Of a stretch of 64,000 nucleotides of DNA, positions 46,601-60,640 are shown in pieces. The notes beneath the pieces were generated by a model, which saw nothing but the letters and a program-made list of their open reading frames with translations, ran no database searches and had not been told where the DNA came from. This stretch comes from Acanthornis magna (Eukaryota; Chordata; Aves; Passeriformes; Acanthizidae): assembly GCA_036785705.1 (NCBI GenBank), contig JAWUZG010000975.1:62001-126000 (forward strand), given 5' to 3'. Within the stretch, counting starts at the first letter, position 1; each line of letters starts with the position of its first letter. A program made the position numbers and the translations under genes.

Positions 46601-49600
46601 GCTTATTCAAAAAGTGAAGCTAATGTCTTAGTAAGCAAACACAATCCCTGCAATAACTACCTTTTAATTATAGTATTGTATATTCATGGGGAATATCTTA
46701 GCAACCTTTATTTCATTCATTATGTTCGAAATTTCAGAACATAAAACATGTTCTGTTCTTAATGCAACGCAAAATGAAGGTTAAAAAGTGAGAGTAAATG
46801 ATCTGAGCAACACTCAGGGTGGTGAAAAAGAAAATCTAATCACATGGATGTATAAAGTTCCTAGAGTAGGTAAGGACCATTATCATGTTTACAACAGAGG
46901 TTATTAACAAGACCCAACACAGAAGACTAATGTTATCTCAAAACGTGGGCATATGAAGAGTTATGACAATAAGAAAAAAACCCCCAAAACCCCCCCACAA
47001 AAATTCAGAAGCATTGCCTAATTTGCTTTTATCTATGACACATAAATGCTGGAACACAGCTACCCCTTCTATCAAGGAGCAATTTCTGTTCAGAATTTAG
47101 ATCCTGCATACATAACAACAAACCATTCATCTTTTATTCTTAGTGCAATTAACACCATTAAAATAAATGCTACCATTTTCTTTCTTTACATAAGTATGTA
47201 AAGAAAGAATATGACCAAAAGCAAGCTATTGACTACTGTGAAAAAAAAAAAAAAAGTGATGTAGGAAGGACCATGAAGAATCCTCAGAAAGAAAACTACT
47301 TTGAATAACAGTAAAATCATTGCATTGGAAATTCCTGTGCTGAAAAATTTGAGGGCTAGATTATCCCACATGTTCAAAACAGCTCATTGGCAATACTTTA
47401 AAAGCATACCACCCACTTGGCTCAGGCAACTTGCTTCAACAGGATCACCTGCATGAGCAAATACTACTAAAATTCAAAAAACATTATAGAAATGAACTCA
47501 AAGGAGAGAAGAGAATCATCCTGTGCAATGTGATCACTCTGTTTCAGAATATAATCAACTATACTGTCCCCCACACCCATGAGTTTAAGATTCAGATGTA
47601 ATTTTAGGAAAAACAAAACCAAATACCAAGGTTTAACAAAAAAAAAAAACCACCAAAAGACAGACAAAAAAACTAAGCACAAAACAAACAACACTTGTCC
47701 CCTCCCAAACCAGTCCCACTGACTGCTGTGGAATGATGCTGACTCAAACCCTCTCATGGCCCATCACCTCTAAGTCAAGTAGCTAAATTGCTAGAAGTAG
47801 AAAATAGTAAATATAATCCTAAAAGAATCCAAAGCTTTCAACCTGGAATATCTCTGCTGCCTGTCATTCCTCCCTTATTCCCAGCTTCTGCTAGCACAGT
47901 CATCCTTCACAAAACCCAGCCAGTTTCTGCCTAGAATGACAGGAATGCTGTACACCTTCTGGAGCCTGTTTTTCAGGCCACTTTTTCTAGGTGAAAAAAG
48001 TCCAGAGTATTTCCAGTGTTGACAATGCTTTTCAGTGGCAAACAGGCTGACTTCAGCTATGACTCACAGATCAAAAGCTTTTCTGGCTTAGAGAATTAAT
48101 AGCAATTTTCTCAGCTGCTGTAGAGATCACATGACCCTGGGTACATCATGCCAGGCTAGAAGACGACTATGAATCATTCAAGATCCTTAATTTTCTTGAC
48201 AAGCATTCAGTCTGTCAGAGTGAACAAAGCAGGCCAAGATGGCCTCAGATGGGATTAAGAGAAGATCTTCACAATGGACTGAACTTGGACTTTTATTACA
48301 TATTTCACATGATAATTCCTTGGAATTGCTGGCACAGGAGAAAAAAACAAACACACCAACAAAACCAAACAGAAATTCCAACTTGTTGTTGGCAGTTGCT
48401 GTGACTCAGAGGAACTAGATGAAATTTGAACTCATCTAATTTCTTATGGGAGACATCACTCTGATAGAATGTACAGAGAGTCTGAAAGGAACATGCTGAA
48501 CATGCTTTAAGAGTTTCTGAGTCTGCTGTGAGAGCTAAGAAACCCAACTGCGTAGCTTCAAAATAAATAAATTAAACCTCTCAAATAAATAAAATTATTT
48601 TAAGATGAAAACCTCCAGTTTAAAAGTAATTTGGTTCAGCATACAGAGAGATCTAAGTTCTATCATGTACCTTCAAGCCCTAACAGTTGTATCTTCAAAT
48701 AACCTAAACATCTGGGAAATATGAGGCCACACAGGGTAAATCTTCAAGTTTCCCTTCTAGAGAAGAAAAACGTAATTTGCTGGCTATAAATAGAAGTAAT
48801 TTTAAATGGTACTGATTATGAAAATGTCTGAAGCTTTTAAAATATTGTTTTCACTGAGATGCACATGAGGCTTTAAAATTCCCTTCTATTTCACTGCATG
48901 AGATGCACCCCGGGCTGGATGGCTCTGTGTTTGAGTCACCTTGGCATTGCCTTCCACTGAAGCTGCTTGTTTAATCAATCCTCAGGATTTTAGGGCTGGT
49001 GCACCATAAAAAAGTTAATATTGACGCAGAGCACTGTCCTGTCATTTACTGATGACTTATGGATCCAAGATTGACATGAAACAATTTTTCTTGATTTTAA
49101 TAGAACAGTGCCAGTTTTACCCTATGAGGCCTCATTCTGAAAATACAGTTTTGATGTTAGTAGTCCCGTACTTTTCTAGAACACTCACTTTGACTCTTGA
49201 ATGTTTTCATTAACACTGACAAAAATGCAGAGATCTTTTCAGCCAATACCTTTTGCCTGCAATGCTCTGTACACAGCTTTGCTCAGGCAGTATTTTGCTA
49301 AGCCGCGACTTGCAAAAATGAGTTACTGCTTGCAAAGAACTTGTTGGGACATTCAAAAAGCTTTGCATTCTAAGTTCTTAAATCTCACATAAAATGTGCA
49401 CAAAACCAAATAAACCCCAATGAAATATAATTCTCCTTCTTTCCCCTGGCCACAGGAGGTGAGGGGGACCAGGAAGGAAACAAGAAGAAACAAACCTAGG
49501 GACTATTATTATCTAGTTAAGCACAGGCAGAATTTAGATTTTACAAAATATCAAACCAAAATAAAGTAAAATAATCTCCCTGAGAAGCAAGGCAAAACTG

Positions 49601-51800
49601 ACTTACATTATCCATTGCAGACAGAAAAGTAAGTTAAAAAGTGCGTGCTCTCTCTTCATCCATTCTGAATAGGAACAAATTCCTACTTTTGAAGTTATCA
49701 GAGAACCTACACCCACTGTGCCTACTAGTTGTATAAAAATGGTTACAGTAGAAGTGGTCATAAAAGCCTGTTATACTTTGTATGAGCTGTTCTTTTCCTG
49801 ACATGTTTTCTACATTTGGAGTGTTTAAGGTGTTTTAGACCCCCAGAGACTGGCCTATTGTCAATGGATCAAAAAAGGGACCAGTGTACCTGAACAAAGT
49901 GGCTGGCAGTGAAGATAACTAAATCGCAATTGTGGCTATAAAATTCATCTTAAGAAAGAAAGAAAGTGTTTAGTGACTAAAAAGTATTCAATCTTTTGTA
50001 AAGCCCTTAAAATTCTCTATGTCTAGATGCTTTCTATGCCCACTGTGAGAGGAAATGGTCCTAATTTCACATTTCTTACTCTTTTACTGCTAGTCCACCC
50101 ATTGGCAGTTTTCCTTTCACTGCACGCAGCACATTCATTCACTGCTGGTGAAAGGCTGCGATTATGGATGGTTTACATCGCGCTCATCTCTGCGGCATTC
50201 ACAGGATGTCACCTCCTGCCACACTGCCCTCACTGAACCTCTCACAAAGACAGCACTGCCACTGGAGAGGAGCACAGCACAGGATGGACAGAGGAGAGAC
50301 CTCCGAACCATTCCTGTTTCACTCTCATTGTACACTGTTACAATGCTTGACATTTCTGACCTGCAGCACAATCTCTCCTAACACTACCCGAGCATCACCT
50401 ACGACTTCCCAATGGACTATACTCAGAGAACCTAACTCACTCTGTCCTGAGGGTAATTAAAAATTACCCTTAAATTAAAAAGCAAGCTCCATGACAACTG
50501 CTGAACAGATCCTCCAGAGAATTCCAGATTAACAAGAGCTGGGAATATGTGAACTGAAAAATTAGTTTTCATAAGACTGAGGATTCCTAATTTTCTTTTA
50601 AGCTCGTAACTTTTCTGTACAATAACAGACGTGTAAACAGGATGCAGTTCTTTTATTCAAACTACATACAAACAACTGGAATACATGCATAGACTCAAAG
50701 GGTTGTTTTCACTTTATTTAACAACACAAGCCATTTTCCAAAACTGCATAAACTGGAGTTTCCTTTGAAAATTGCCTAAGAAGAGCACTATGCAGAAAAG
50801 ACAGGAAGTAGGAACAGTACTTGGGGAAATGCAGGAAGCATGGAAATTACTAAGGGGAACACAAATTTTAGCAAACGAACAAATGAGCAGAAAGAAACTA
50901 TCAAAGTGTGTAGTCTCAGTGAAGGGAGACACTTTTCAGATAACTCAAGTGCCAGATGACTGAGACTGGGGATGTGTGGAAGAATTGCACTTAATTTTTC
51001 AAGGCTTTTAACTGGAAAATTTCTTAGACTCTATTATATGCACTGTTCTCTTTGTAATTACTTCACTTACTTCTACCATTAATCATGTGCATAAATCTGC
51101 CATTTGTCATGTTCATAAAGCACTTAATAAACGTCCTCTGAAGGAAGGAAATCACACTGCGTGAAAATCCACTAACTTGGAGGGAGAGGGGGGAAAAAGA
51201 CGCTATTCTTAGCATATACACATCACTCCTAGTCCTCTGACATAGCAGTGGTTCAACCAGAGGTGACATTAGAGTAAATGCATATGGCACCTGCCTGGAA
51301 AGGTATTTGAATAAACACAGATGTGCCCTGACAGCTACTTGAAACCTAAATACTTTCCAAGCTTGAAATCCCAGTGATGACAAATCTGCCAACAGCCAAC
51401 ATTACTATGCACCTAGAAAGGCATTCACCCACCACCAAGAAAGGGTCAGATTTGGTTTAGATGACATTAGGCACCCTGCACTGGTGTTTCTGTACAGCAA
51501 GTTCCCAGATAAGGGATGAAGAAAGTTTAAAGACAGCAATGAGAGTGGATGTTAACTTTCATTTAACAGCCTTAGCTGGTCTGGTCAGAATACTTTTACT
51601 GCAAGGTACTGTTTTTACATTGCAAGCAACTGGTATATCTGGAACTGCAAAAAACCAAAATGAGAAAGCTATATTTTATTTAAAGTTTTGAAAACATCAC
51701 TTATTGCCTTCAGTATTTAATTGTAAAATTACCAGCACAGTGTTTTAATGTACAGAAAATGGATAAAATGCAGAGAGAAGTGAAAATCTATATATAAAAC
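43601..51800. other. Intron 14 of the CDH2-like gene, main part
   Basis: AT-rich intron DNA with short A/T runs. No exon, RNA gene or further clear transposable element was recognised. Confidence 0.45.
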
Positions 51801-51818
51801 CCATAAAACTTTCCTCAC

Positions 51819-51958
51819 CTGATCTTCTTCACCGCTCCCTTCTTCATCGTATTTCAGAATGCTGTCCCTCACATCATCTTCAGGATCAATCGAGAGCTGC
51901 ATTGCCCGACGCTCTTTATCATGGCGTTTCATCCATACCACAAACATTAAAACTAAAA
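51819..51958 (-). other. CDH2-like exon 14 (transmembrane end, juxtamembrane)
   Basis: 140 bases, open, phase 1 to 0: (I)[17 protein letters not shown] ... [25 protein letters not shown], donor CAG|gtgagg. The acidic catenin-binding motif is recognisable, with about six substitutions against the CDH2 wording. Confidence 0.87.
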
Positions 51959-53205
51959 CTGTAATGCAAAAATGGAAGAGATAAAACCACATCTTGATTC
52001 TGAAATACAACCATGGAAAACAATAGAAATTTAACACCAAGATTTAAAAAAAAAAAAAAAAAAGGCCAATAAAGTTGGATTTGATCATTCTGGATAAGAC
52101 ACAGGCTTTTTTAAATGAAAAAATAGACAGAGGCAGCTTAAGCAAGAGATGTTTAAACTCAGACCATGATAGGCAACTTAGCTTGGAAATCAATCACATA
52201 TTCAAGGTTATAAGTAACAAATCCATTCCACATCTGCAAAATAAACTTGTCATGAAAAGAACTTAGACCACACTTCATAAACCACTAGAATCAGAAAGAA
52301 ATCTCTCCTTCAGTAAGGCTCTGTTAGTTTCATACCTAGCATTAAAAAAGTATCTTGTGTCAGGAAAGCAATTGTACTGTGTGCTCGTGTAGAATCATGT
52401 GCTTAGCCAGGCTCAAATTTTTTTTTACTCCTTTCCATGATTTTCTGTGTTCTAGACTGGTGCATAGTGTACTATGAACAGGCTAATCTCTTCCTTGTGT
52501 TCCACCACAATAAGCAATCAGTTAACTGCAATGTGTAGGAGAGCTAGCATCTAATTTACTACACTGGACAGACACTTACTCATGATTTTTAGTCATTTCC
52601 CTTACTGAATGCACTTCACACAAAATAAAATACTAGTACAGCTTTATGCAGTACTTAAACATACACACCATTGTTCCTGCATATCTGCCTTTCTTGTCAG
52701 GCCTTACGTGAAGGGCTGTGATGTATTACTTCCCAGAAACCTATTTTCATTAATCTGAATTAATGAAAACCTATTTTCATTAATCTGAAGCACAATAGCA
52801 GTAGCATCACGTAACACACTGTTACCTGCTAGGGGTGGAACCAAATCACACAATACTGGCAGCCCAAGAGAGATGAGACGTCTGGGGACCAATCACACCT
52901 TCAACCTGGTTACTCACTGAGGTAACATCACAAGTGTCCATGAGTAGAAACAGAAAATCTCTTTCACAAACCCACTGCAGGGCTTGACTGCCAAACAGCT
53001 ACTAGCTGTACTTTCTCAGACTCCAAATCCTGTACTGTCAGAAAGTTTTCATACTTGTCCAAAACACAGAACTATGCAGCAACAATTCCTGCACTTGAGC
53101 CTTTAAAAATTCCCCATCTTTGTTAAGGTACCTGATACTAAAACATAACATTGTACTTGCAAAACAAGAGTGAAGGAGCTAGAATTAACAGAACTATCTA
53201 CTCAC

Positions 53206-53439
53206 TGAGCAAGATGATGATACAAAGCAGAATTGCAGCGATGCCACCAGCGCCCAGCCCTGCACCAACAATCCAGCCAACAGCAGTGCAGTCTCCGTAC
53301 AAGTCACACTTGCAAACTTTCACTTTCAGCAAGGAAGTTCTGGATGCATGTGGGTTTCCAGAATCTGTAATTACTATGGGCACACCGAAGATACCAGCCT
53401 CCAGGAACCGGATTCTTAAGGAAAGCTGGGCGTGATCGC
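53206..53439 (-). other. CDH2-like exon 13 (EC5 end and transmembrane start)
   Basis: 234 bases, open: [64 protein letters not shown]. The EC5 cysteines are kept. Splice sites cacccag| and |gtgagt are normal. Confidence 0.88.
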
Positions 53440-53758
53440 CTGGGTGTGAAAATAAGGCACTGGTTAAAAAGGAAGGTATTGCTTGTGTGGGTTTCAATTA
53501 GTATTGGCAGAAATGGCTCATGTTTGAGCTCAGGGTTAAATTCTTGCTCAAACCACTATGTGACACTCAGGGTAATGGACTTCTTGACTGCTGTGAACAT
53601 CTTTTCTCTCTCAGAATTTCTTGTTCTTTGGGGAACTTACACTAAGGTGATTTCTTGTTCATATTAACCAAATCCATGGATGTTGTGAAATAATACCAAA
53701 GAGAAAACATTTGCGGAAGTTTCTTTAAAACTACTAAGATTTCCATAATGTTAATTAC

Positions 53759-53991
53759 CACTAATTCCAACAATGGTCCAATTCCTCTTAATACCAGCAG
53801 GTGTGTCAGGCAGCTCAAAGGCAAACAGGCCTGCATTTGGATCTATGTCAGGGTCTACAGCAGTGATGTTAATAGCATTAGGCTGCACTGTTTCACAAAT
53901 TCTGGCTTCTTTTGGATGCACTTGGGGGCATTATCATTGATGTCCAGCAGGTAGATCTGAAGCGTGCCAGTTCCACTCATCCGGGGTATTC
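53759..53991 (-). pseudogene. CDH2-like exon 12 (EC5) with frameshift
   Basis: 233 bases where 234 keep the frame. [20 protein letters not shown] reads normally to NAP. A missing base in the C run (53,924-53,929) then shifts the frame, and a TAG follows at 53,855-53,857. The old frame resumes as [20 protein letters not shown] ... [11 protein letters not shown]. Confidence 0.88.
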
Positions 53992-55155
53992 CTTAAAGAA
54001 AAGGAAATAACATGAAGCCTGCTTCCAATTGCAAAGTTATTTAAATGAAGCTGCACTGACACTTTTATATGTTTACCTCAGTTTTGGGATTCTGTCTTTA
54101 CAGAACCAATCTAACACTGTCACTGCTCCTGCTAACACACTAATTCTTATGCAGTCTGTCCTCAGAAAAACGGCCCTACTCAGCAAAATTCAGCAAATAA
54201 CTGCAGATCGACAAATCAGGGACTCATCCACTTCACTGACCAGACCAACAGTTCATCTCCAGAGATGGTCCACATCAAAGGCTTCAAAGAAGAAGGTGCA
54301 AAATTGGGATAGTTTGTCCTCTGGACAAATTATTTCCTAACTTTGAAGGCTTAAGATCACCATTTACCATTAATGTGTTATTTAAATTCTTTCTAATACT
54401 GACTATCAGCTCACTATCTCCAGACATTTCTGCTATCCACATTGAATGTGTGATGCTTCCATAAACCGTGGTGGAATCACACATTTATATGAACATTTGG
54501 CACTGAATTTTTCGGCATAACTAGCAATGGTTCTCATTCCACCTCCCATAATCTTCCAGTTCCATTTATGTTTTTTCTCCAGAACAGAGCCAAGGTACAG
54601 AAACAGCTGATCTAGCTTCCAGTTCACAAAATTTTACCACATCTTCTTTCCTAGGCAAATAGTCCCAGTGTTTCAGTTTTCCCTTCTAATGCAAGAATGT
54701 TCCTAACTGTCCCTGTCCACCTTACTGCTATCAGCTACGAACAGTACAGCACTCCAGCCGAAATCAAAGGACTCATTTCTGAGCAGTGTTAATTGTCATT
54801 AACAAACTGACAACAAAAAGATACTTTTCCCTCAATGTGGGAAAATACAAAGCCCCTCCACCAACACATCACTCCCCATAAAGCTCACTCAACCTACCAC
54901 ACTTCCCAGGCAGGGCTTTTTCAATTTTCTGTCAACTCAACTCATGGAACTAAGCCAATGTTTTTCTACAAACTCAGAGAATTATTTTTTTCCCCCCATT
55001 TTCCAAGTAGCTGGGAAATACACACAGTCTGATAGTAATACATCCAATAGGATGTATTCTAAGCATATCCTGTTTTCTGCCCCAATAAAACTGAATGCCA
55101 TTCAACCACAGAGAAGAAAGCCTTTGGAAAAAAAAGACAAAATACTGATACATAC

Positions 55156-55298
55156 CATTATCAGAAGCAAGAAACGTTGCACTGTACATACTGTTTTCCA
55201 CATATATTGATTCTCTGTCCAAAACAGCTGTAGTAGTGATTTGTCCATTAACAGGGTCAATTCTCAGCCAGTTTGCAGGATCTGAAAGTTTTGAGTAC
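55156..55298 (-). other. CDH2-like exon 11 (EC4)
   Basis: 143 bases, open, phase 2 to 1: [20 protein letters not shown] ... [23 protein letters not shown], between atatgcag and gtatgt. Confidence 0.88.
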
Positions 55299-56631
55299 CT
55301 GCATATTTAACCATAAGTTGTGTTATTTATCTTCCAAAATAAATATTGAAAACAAAGACAATATTAGTATTTTAATTTGTATTCTAAATACATTTTTGTA
55401 ATTTGAAGATAGCATTTTACAAATTTCCATTTATCAAGCCCTGTCACTAGAATTCTTGGAAATAGGTTTTAAAACCAGTCCTATATTTCAATTCTTGAAG
55501 TGCCTTGCCCTGCAAGTTATCACGTAACTGGAGGAAATCATACCTTTACCATAAATGATGTAACATTAATACTCAGACTCAATTAAAATATTCAACCAGG
55601 ATCCTTCTTGGTTTTTCTACACCTACAGAGCTGCTCATACTACCTTTCATTTTGTCAGAGTGCTGAGAGCAGGAAAGAGGTAAAAATGGATAGTGTTACA
55701 GTTGCACTAACTCACACTGTTCCAGCACTTCAATATCACTTCATTTTCAGAGGCCCTGGTTTTACTGCATGCTTCTCATCATAATTTGAAAGAGAAGTGT
55801 CTTTCAAAATGATTCTTCCATCTGATAAATTTGCCCTTTGACATTAATCACGTGCAAGCTATCTTAGTATCAAAGTCCTCATGGTGTCATGTCTATGATG
55901 CCTACATCCAGAAATGAGCAAAGTATCACAAATAGCTAACCAAAAATCAAGAGAAAATAAAATGACGATGATCCTGATTTTGGAAGGAAAGACAGAATAT
56001 AAGTTCTGGAGTTTCTTCTACCTGAGCTAATTTAAAAAATGCTGGATAAGGTGAGTTCTGACCCATGGCTACTCACAGCCTTAGCTTCGCAGATAATGAA
56101 CATGTCTTATAAGAGGCACACTCATGTAGCAGTTTTAGACATAAGAAAAATTGTGATCAAATTATGATCATAGTTATCAGTGCAAGAGTTCACAGACAGA
56201 CAGCAGCACCACTTTACATTGCTGGAGAAAAAATGAAAAGAAAACCCTTCAGATTTCATCACCAATCTGATTTTGCTGCCATGTGAAAATTACTGGTGAA
56301 TTTAAATTGCAAATCATCTTAGTTCACAGAAGCACGTGTGTGCTCTGACTGAATTTGCTGGGATGGAACATATACTTTACCACAGATGCATAACTGCATT
56401 CTACCTTGATGAAATAGGACTCAGATGAGAAAACGACCCAGTTTACACACCTATGAATACTTTTCAGTTCACCTTCTCTACAGCCAAAAATCCCTTTAGA
56501 GAGAGCTGCACAAAAACCACAGGGGTGTGTTGGGACAGCTGTGTGCTACAGTAAATGCAGTCATTTCACATCTCTTCTCTTTGCTCCCCACCCATTCCAT
56601 AACACAGATATTGCAAAATGTTTCTCTAGAC

Positions 56632-56887
56632 CTTAGAGACGTTTGCTGCATGGAACAATCTGGGTCCTGAGCAGTGAAAGTTGTCAACATGCTAGCGGCA
56701 GGTAGCCCTTCTTCCTGACGCACAAGCTTGGGGTTTGGAACAAAAGATGGGCTCTCATTCACATCAATGACCGTAATGGACACGGTTGCTGTTGACTGAG
56801 GAGGATGCTGAATCCCCTCAGCCAAAGGCACTTGATTTTCCACCGCTACGGTAAGTAAAACGTCCTGTTGGTCTCAAAGTCAAGAGG
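56632..56887 (-). pseudogene. CDH2-like exon 10 (EC3-EC4) with frameshift
   Basis: 256 bases where 257 are expected. PLDFETNRT is followed by a one-base deletion (about 56,855-56,860) that brings TAG into frame at 56,846-56,848. The old frame resumes [20 protein letters not shown] ... [20 protein letters not shown]. The donor is the weak AG|gtctag. Confidence 0.87.
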
Positions 56888-57948
56888 CTGGAAAGAGCAA
56901 AGAGCAGGAAGTGTTAACGTTTACTCACAGTAGCGACGAACACACAATAACATTTTAAGTTTAAAGCACATTTTTAAAGATTACTTGTACTGCTTTTCTC
57001 AAAAACGAGCACAGAGTCAGAAGAGAACACAGTATCATCACCTCAATCCAAGCCTGTGGGCTGGAGTTTTGCTTAGCAGCAGCAGCAGCAACAGTTTTGA
57101 AGTCAGAAGAGCTAGAAACCTTGTCATTCCTGGATTTCACTTACTCTGGTTCTGCCATCAGAGACACATGAGGAAACAAACAGTTTAATAACAAAATGAT
57201 GAAGGAGCTCCCAGCTTTGTGCCAGGCACTCATGTGTGCCTTCTGATGATCTCTCCTGGGGAGAGAAAGCTGTCTCTTTCTGTTCTGAGGATGAAAGCTT
57301 CCTTCAAACAAGTTCATGACCATAGCTATGCCCATAGATCAGAGATTCTCATGCCCTTAACATCTCACCAGAAAGACTCTCAGTAATCCCAGCCAACCCC
57401 ATTTCTGGTACACCTACAGCTCCCATCTTCCCAGTGCAGACAACCTTCAATTTGGAGATTTCCTCACTGAGCTGCAGTCCAATTTAAGGAGAAGTAAAAG
57501 CAGTTTGAGTCAAGAGTTCCTCTGTCATGCTGCATAGGGTTGAGGCTCTCCTGGGGACAGGATTTGCCTCTGTACTATGCACTGTAGTACTCACACAGAT
57601 TCCAGACAAAGAAACCCTGTACCTTACAGGGGCAGCTGGCACGTGACCGTACGAACTAAGTGACAAGAGACAATCTCATCTTCATTACAGGTTGACAGAT
57701 CAACTCATTGCACTGCCAATAAAAACTGTAGGCAGGTTTCCAACTCTTTCCATGTCTGGGCACTTAATGGAGTGCTGAAAAGCACAGATACTCACATAAT
57801 TCTTCCTGGAAGACTGCAATATAACGATTGGTACCTCTGGGGAAGAGCAGTTATAAACCAGAGACAGTTCTTAAAAAAGCCCAGTGTGAATTACCATTAA
57901 TGCTGTATGAAGGTTGTATCTTTTTGTCACCTAGATACTGGGAGAATT

Positions 57949-57990
57949 AAAATAAAACAAAACAAAACAAAGCAAAACAAAAAAACAAAG
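57949..57990. repeat. (CAAAA)n-like simple repeat
   Basis: An imperfect run of CAAAA/AACAA units in an intron of the CDH2-like gene. Confidence 0.85.
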
Positions 57991-58746
57991 AAGAAAATAA
58001 GAAGTGAATATTTTAATTTCCAAATGGGAATACTGGCATCACACATTTGACTTTGAAATGGATCAGCCAAAACCAGAGCAGTCCAACTCAGAGATGAGAC
58101 ACTTATCAGAGGGTCATGAACAAAGGTGGCTACTGCTTGGCAGGTTTAATTATAGAACCACATTGCTACTATCACTTGAAATAAGTCATCCCTCAACACA
58201 GAGCTCTGCTGGCTAGAGCACGAAGATAGACAAGTTATTCCACAAAAGGTATTTAAATGAGGTTTTAAAAATAGCCAGTCTTTAAATGTCTCTTTTTAAG
58301 TACCCTCCCACCTATCATTTTTTCCTCTCTGATTGTGCTTTGATTGCCTGTATCTGTTCCTTAATGGAACATCTTGACATAAAATGTGCAGACAACATGC
58401 AGGACTACTAATTGAGGAGGTAGGAAGCTGTTCCTTTAGACTAGCAAAAAATACTAAGCAGACACTTTTTCATGGAGTAATTTCTAACTTTTGGCACATA
58501 AAGCTTCAAAATTTGTAATTTTTAACAACCTAGCCTGATTTTAAAAACTGATCAGATGGAGTACTATTGATAGCATAAACAAGGTAACATTTGAAGAGAC
58601 AGATTGCTAAATTCCACAAGACAGACAGTACCCATCCATTTTATTCCAGATTCATGCTGGCCTCAGGAATTCACATTCCCCCCCCTTCAGTGCTCTCCCA
58701 CTTCTTCCATCTCTGCTTAACTCTCTGAAACGCAAGCACGCCCTAC

Positions 58747-58932
58747 CTTCATGACAGTCACCAGCCCATCGTTGCTGTTGGGATCGGTCAGGATGGTGAA
58801 CCGGCCCGTCGGGTCTCCTCCACTCATTCGGTACACGGCATTCCACGCCGGCGCGTGAGGCTGGTCTTTATCTGTGACCGTCAGGTTCGCTGCCATCACA
58901 TCCACCCTGTTTTCTGCTACTTCCCCGTAGAA
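58747..58932 (-). other. CDH2-like exon 9 (EC3)
   Basis: 186 bases, open, phase 0: [40 protein letters not shown] ... [14 protein letters not shown], between tttttgcag and gtaggg. The cadherin DxD-type motif is kept. Confidence 0.9.
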
Positions 58933-59049
58933 CTGCAAAAACCAAAGGAACACCTGACCTCGCCTGGAGAATCACCAAGAGCCACGCCGCGCTGAACATT
59001 CGTCAAAGAGGGGCAGCCCATCTCTCTTCACCGGAGCTCTGACAATTTA

Positions 59050-59415
<366 letters not shown>

Positions 59416-60542
59416 CTAAAACACAAAATGACAACGTAAGTTTTAGACAAAACTAACATTACTGCAGGACAGCAGGTGTTCCCAAAATTGCACTCCGCTA
59501 AGCAATGGAGCCTATCGCACTGTTTATTCTCGTTAGCATCACCCAAAATGACAGGAGCAAAGTTTGTGCCACAGGAATACAGCAGCAGGTTGCCCATATT
59601 GAACTACTGCCTGACTTTCTTCGAAGACCATCAAGGTAAGGACAGGCTGACTGCTTCCTACTCTGAAACATCAAACCACTTTAGACAGTTAATGCATGAT
59701 CACAGGTTTAACAATACTTTTCAAATAGTGAAAAGAGAACCTGAGTGCAGTTTAAACTAAAACAGGGAAAGTTCTCAAAAGCATTTGAGAGCACTGAGCC
59801 AAGGTAGATTTGTCGGCCAAACGGCCACAACTGCCAAGGTTTTGTTTCAGCCAAGCCTGAGTGTAAAACTGCTGCTGCAACTTCTTGTGATCCCTATGGA
59901 AACCAAAGATGTCGAGGCCAACAGAGACGAGTAAGGACACTTGGAGGAAGGGGGAGGGAAGCACCAAACAGGCTACTTCCATCAATGTTAAACACCCTTG
60001 CAGAGTATGGCAGCCGTGGGCCCCCTCTGCCCCCACCCTTGAGCCGAGCACTTGCTCCCTCCTCACAGCTGGAGCGGGGCCAGGGTCCCTAAGCACCAGA
60101 AACGCCTGGCAGAGACCTGACCTCAGCCTGGGGAGCTGTTTAAAACAACATCGACAAGGTTCTATCCCAAAAGAAAAAGGAAAATCACAAAGACATCTTC
60201 TGTGCAGAGTTGCTGAAAAGTTTATTTTAACTCACTGCACTCAGATATTGTGCATGCTCCTTCATTTACCAGTTCATCGTCCTTCCTCAGAGAGAGGTGT
60301 TACCATTCAGTTCTTCCCAAAAGAAAGGACACAAACATAAAAAGCTGCCATTACTTTGAAACAGCACTTTCACAAACAGTTTACTAACACTGGGAAAAAC
60401 CTTCTGACAAAACAAAAATATTTCAAGAAAAGCATTATTTTTTATGGTTTGGGGGTTTTTTTCCACTTGGTACATTATTTTCTTCCACTATCTGAAGAGT
60501 GGGGTATGTAACAGATCACTTCTCATGGAAACAATTTACAGA
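59416..60542. other. Intronic or flanking DNA, no exon seen
   Basis: I looked for the preceding CDH2 exon (EC2, WNGTVPEGSKPGTYV type) on the minus strand from here to the window end and did not find it. Intron 7 may be longer than the window, or the duplicate may stop here. Confidence 0.4.
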
Positions 60543-60640
60543 TTCATGAAACATGCTGAGTTGGAATGGACTCATCAGGATCAGAGTGTCCAACTCGTGA
60601 CCCTAGGTAGGACACCCCAAGAATCACACCATTTACCAAA
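60543..60640 (-). mobile_element. CR1 LINE 3' fragment
   Basis: 'ctgagttggaatggactcat' then 'caactcgtgaccctaggtag' and 'gacaccccaagaatcacacc' match the reverse complement of a CR1 3' end. Confidence 0.75.
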
